From Paraburkholderia rhizosphaerae (GTDB lineage Bacteria; Pseudomonadota; Gammaproteobacteria; Burkholderiales; Burkholderiaceae): a DNA stretch of 64,000 nt. A model generated the notes under the pieces. The model searched no databases, was not told where the DNA came from, and saw nothing but the letters and a program-made list of their open reading frames with translations. Positions 61,363 through 64,000 of the stretch are shown here, in pieces; position 1 is the first letter of the stretch, and the number at the start of each line of letters is the position of its first letter. Location of the stretch: positions 62,001 through 126,000 of the forward strand of contig NZ_SORE01000020.1 in assembly GCF_004366595.1 (NCBI RefSeq), read 5' to 3'. The position numbers and the translations under genes were made by a program.

Positions 61363-62514
61363 ATGATGGTACTGAAGAATCTGATCAAGGCTAGAAAAGG
61401 ACAGGGCCAGGGCGAGCCGTTATCGGACGACGTGCAACTCGTCGAATCGGGGTTGCTGCTGGGCTTCGAAGCATTGCCGACGGTGGTGCTGGTGCTGGAA
61501 AAGCGCACGCTGCGCGTGGCGTTTGCGAATCCTTCCGCCGAATCGATGCTCGAACTGTCGCGCCGCCAGCTGACGCAGATGGCGTGGCACGACATCTTTT
61601 CGAATGCCGATGAACTGATGGAGACGATCGCGGCGATCGCCGATCACCGGTTCAACGCGACGCATCTCGATGCGGTGCTCGAACGGCCGGGGCATGAGCC
61701 GTTGCATGTGCATGCGGTGGTCGGTTTTCTGGAAAGCGCGCAGGATTACGTGCTGCTCGAACTATTCGAGAACGAGCGGCATTTGCGCACCGACCGTGAA
61801 GAGCGCATTCACGATCTGACCGCAGTCAACAAACAATTGATCCGCAATCTCGCGCACGAGATCAAGAACCCGCTCGGCGGCATCCGCGGCGCGGCGCAAC
61901 TGCTCGAGTTCGAACTGGGCGCGCGCGAGCGCGACGAACTGCGCGAGTACACGCAGGTCGTGATCAAGGAATCGGACCGCTTGCAGACGCTAGTCGATCG
62001 TCTGCTTGAGCCGCATCGTCATCCGCATATTGTCGGCGACGTGAATATTCACGAGGTCTGCGAACGCGTGCGCGCGGTGATTCTCGCGGAGTTTCCGCGC
62101 GGGCTCACGGTCGTGCGCGACTACGACGTTAGCGTGCCGGACTTGCGCGGCGACAAGGAGCAGTTGATCCAGGCGGTGCTCAACATCGTGCGCAATGCAG
62201 CGGAAGCGCTGCGTGAACGGATCTCGCAAGGCGATGCGCGCATTGAATTGCGGACCCGCGTGGCACGCAAGGTGACGATTGCGAAGCGCCTGTGCAAGTT
62301 GGCATTGGACTTGCATATCATCGACAACGGGCCGGGCATTCCCGAAGAAATTCGCGATCGCATTTTTTATCCGCTCGTGTCGGGGCGCGAGGACGGCAGC
62401 GGTCTTGGATTGACGCTCGCGCAGACGTTCGTGCAACAACATGAAGGGCTGATCGAAGTGGAGAGCCGCCCGGGCCACACCGAGTTTCAGATATTGCTGC
62501 CGCTCGACAGCTAA
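61363..62514 (+). CDS. glnL: Nitrogen sensor kinase NtrB (GlnL)
   Basis: 383 residues. An N-terminal PAS domain (about 30-140) precedes a HisKA with H-box NLAHEIKNPLGGIRGA (His about 163) and a HATPase domain with NIVRNAAEAL and DNGPGIP/GLGLTL boxes. No membrane helix, so it is cytoplasmic as expected for NtrB, which with PII phosphorylates or dephosphorylates NtrC. A second ATG one codon later is equally good. Confidence 0.97.
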   Translation: MMVLKNLIKARKGQGQGEPLSDDVQLVESGLLLGFEALPTVVLVLEKRTLRVAFANPSAESMLELSRRQLTQMAWHDIFSNADELMETIAAIADHRFNATHLDAVLERPGHEPLHVHAVVGFLESAQDYVLLELFENERHLRTDREERIHDLTAVNKQLIRNLAHEIKNPLGGIRGAAQLLEFELGARERDELREYTQVVIKESDRLQTLVDRLLEPHRHPHIVGDVNIHEVCERVRAVILAEFPRGLTVVRDYDVSVPDLRGDKEQLIQAVLNIVRNAAEALRERISQGDARIELRTRVARKVTIAKRLCKLALDLHIIDNGPGIPEEIRDRIFYPLVSGREDGSGLGLTLAQTFVQQHEGLIEVESRPGHTEFQILLPLDS

Positions 62515-62585
62515 CACGCATGCGCCACAAGCGCGATGCGCGCCGATGCTGAACACGGCGCACCACAAGACTTCCGACGACCTAT

Positions 62586-64000
62586 ATGAAGCCGATCTGG
62601 ATAGTAGACGACGACCAATCGATCCGTTGGGTACTTGAAAAAGCGCTCGCTCGCGAGAACTTCGCGACGCGCAGCTTTGCGAATGTGCGCGAGGCGGCGG
62701 GCGCACTCGAGCACGACAGTCCGCAAGTGCTGGTATCCGACATCAGGATGCCGGGCGGCTCCGGGCTCGAATTGCTGCAGACCGTGCGGGACCGCGTGCC
62801 CGGCTTGCCGGTAATCATCATGACTGCTTTCTCGGATCTCGATAGCGCAGTGGCCGCGTTCCAGGGCGGCGCGTTCGAGTATCTCGCGAAGCCGTTCGAT
62901 GTCGACAAGGCGGTCGAACTGATCCGCCGCGCGGTCGACGAAAGCATGCGCGGCGAGCCGACGTGGGACGACCGCTTGGCCGAAGCGCCGGAGATGCTCG
63001 GGCAGGCGCCTGCGATGCAGGATATGTTCCGCGCGATCGGGCGGCTGTCGCATTCTGCGGCGACTGTGCTCATTACCGGCGAATCAGGCACCGGTAAGGA
63101 ACTCGTTGCGCGTGCCTTGCACCGACATAGCCCACGCGCGAGCGGACCGTTCATTGCATTGAACACGGCGGCGATTCCAAAAGATCTACTGGAATCCGAA
63201 CTATTTGGCCACGAGCGTGGCGCATTCACCGGCGCGCAGGCGATGCGCCAGGGGCGCTTCGAGCAGGCCGAAAACGGCACGCTGTTTCTCGATGAAATCG
63301 GCGATATGCCGTTCGACTTGCAGACCCGGCTATTGCGCGTGCTATCGGATGGGCAGTTTTATCGGGTCGGCGGACATAACCCGTTGCGCGCGAACGTGCG
63401 CGTGATCGCGGCGACGCATCAGAATCTTGAAGCGCGCGTGCGGCAGGGGTTGTTTCGCGAGGACTTGTATCACCGGCTCAATGTGATCCGGCTGCGCTTG
63501 CCGGCATTGCGCGAACGAAGCGAGGACATTCCGCTGCTGACGCGTCATTTCCTGCAGAAGAGCGCGCGCGATCTGGGAGTCGAGCCGAAACGCGTATCGG
63601 ATGAGGCGCTCGCGTACATGACGTCGTTGCCGTTTCCGGGCAATGTGCGGCAACTCGAGAATCTCGCGAACTGGTTGACCGTGATGGCGCCTGCGCAGAC
63701 GATCGAGATCAAGGATCTGCCGCCGGATCTGGTGTCGACGCAACCGACGCCGGTTGAAGCGACGAACGGCGCTGCGGTGACCGGCGTTGCGGCGGACATA
63801 GCCGCTGTCAACGGTGTGGGTGCAAGCGGCCTGTCAGCGCATACAGGTGGGGTGGTGGTGACACCCGGTGTGATGTCGCCGGCGCCGACGTCCGTGAGCG
63901 CATGGGAAGGCGGCTTGCGTACCGAAGTCGCGCGCTTGCTGCGCGAGAACTCGCCGGATGTAATGGACGAGTTGTCGCGTCGCTTCGAAGCCGCGGTGAT
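62586..64000 (+). CDS. glnG: Nitrogen regulator NtrC (GlnG), 3' truncated by window end
   Basis: 471 residues visible. The receiver domain has Asp 52 in LVSDIRMPG and Lys in YLAKPF. The AAA+ domain has Walker A GESGTGKE (about 165), the sigma-54 contact loop GAFTGA, Walker B FLDEIGDMP and an arginine-finger region. After about residue 395 comes a variable Ala/Val/Gly/Pro-rich linker (about 50 residues), longer than in enteric NtrC; the Fis-type HTH lies beyond the window. It activates glnA and other sigma-54 promoters. Confidence 0.97.
   Translation, partial: MKPIWIVDDDQSIRWVLEKALARENFATRSFANVREAAGALEHDSPQVLVSDIRMPGGSGLELLQTVRDRVPGLPVIIMTAFSDLDSAVAAFQGGAFEYLAKPFDVDKAVELIRRAVDESMRGEPTWDDRLAEAPEMLGQAPAMQDMFRAIGRLSHSAATVLITGESGTGKELVARALHRHSPRASGPFIALNTAAIPKDLLESELFGHERGAFTGAQAMRQGRFEQAENGTLFLDEIGDMPFDLQTRLLRVLSDGQFYRVGGHNPLRANVRVIAATHQNLEARVRQGLFREDLYHRLNVIRLRLPALRERSEDIPLLTRHFLQKSARDLGVEPKRVSDEALAYMTSLPFPGNVRQLENLANWLTVMAPAQTIEIKDLPPDLVSTQPTPVEATNGAAVTGVAADIAAVNGVGASGLSAHTGGVVVTPGVMSPAPTSVSAWEGGLRTEVARLLRENSPDVMDELSRRFEAAV

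Overview
The window is about 64 kb of GC-rich bacterial chromosome. Gene content and protein character point to a beta-proteobacterium of the Burkholderiaceae, most likely Burkholderia sensu lato / Paraburkholderia. Markers are glnA-glnL-glnG with a sigma-54 promoter, divergent argA/hrpA next to yggX, a TPP-riboswitch thiC, a MXKDX-repeat protein, a trimeric autotransporter and paired DUF1328 proteins. No phage, transposase, integrase or CRISPR array was seen.

Layout. 0-10.5 kb: start of an L-lactate permease, two small lipoproteins, thiC with its riboswitch, a cytochrome b / molybdopterin oxidoreductase / MXKDX cluster, a DMT exporter, a DUF4397 lipoprotein, and envelope or stress genes (entericidin, two DUF1328 proteins, a ferritin-like protein). 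10.6-18.1 kb, minus strand: an MFS exporter, then an ABC importer operon with a GpdQ-like phosphodiesterase and a LacI-type regulator. 18.27-18.65 kb: a tRNA-Leu(UAA) gene interrupted in the anticodon loop by a 298-nt group I intron resembling the cyanobacterial one. 18.8-27.6 kb: a PAS-GAF membrane sensor without an output domain, then a bufferin-type RiPP locus (MNIO/DUF692 and DUF2063 genes, an opposing two-component system, the DUF2282 precursor and DoxX), a YeeE/YedE transporter and an NDH-2-like flavoprotein. 27.8-36.2 kb: LacI-type regulator, polyol-type ABC importer with two ATPases and a tiny membrane protein, and DhaL-DhaK. 36.2-45.4 kb: mixed housekeeping and accessory genes (a racemase-fold protein without its cysteines, GST, flavin disulfide reductase, cupin, TMEM175 channel, YfcE-like phosphoesterase, PRC-barrel, MFS symporter). 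46.2-52.3 kb: yggX, argA, hrpA. 52.4-59.4 kb: YadA-like adhesin, beta-propeller protein, fatty acid hydroxylase, EI24 membrane protein, CinA-like protein, rhodanese. 59.5-64 kb: glnA, glnL and a 3'-truncated glnG.

The most interesting signals are the intron-split tRNA-Leu, the split bufferin locus with its own regulators and a promoter-like element shared with the flavoprotein gene, an argA/hrpA intergenic region built on a palindromic -10 box, and a ribosome-binding site held in a perfect inverted repeat upstream of the rhodanese gene. Functions are read from motifs and family knowledge; no database search was possible.
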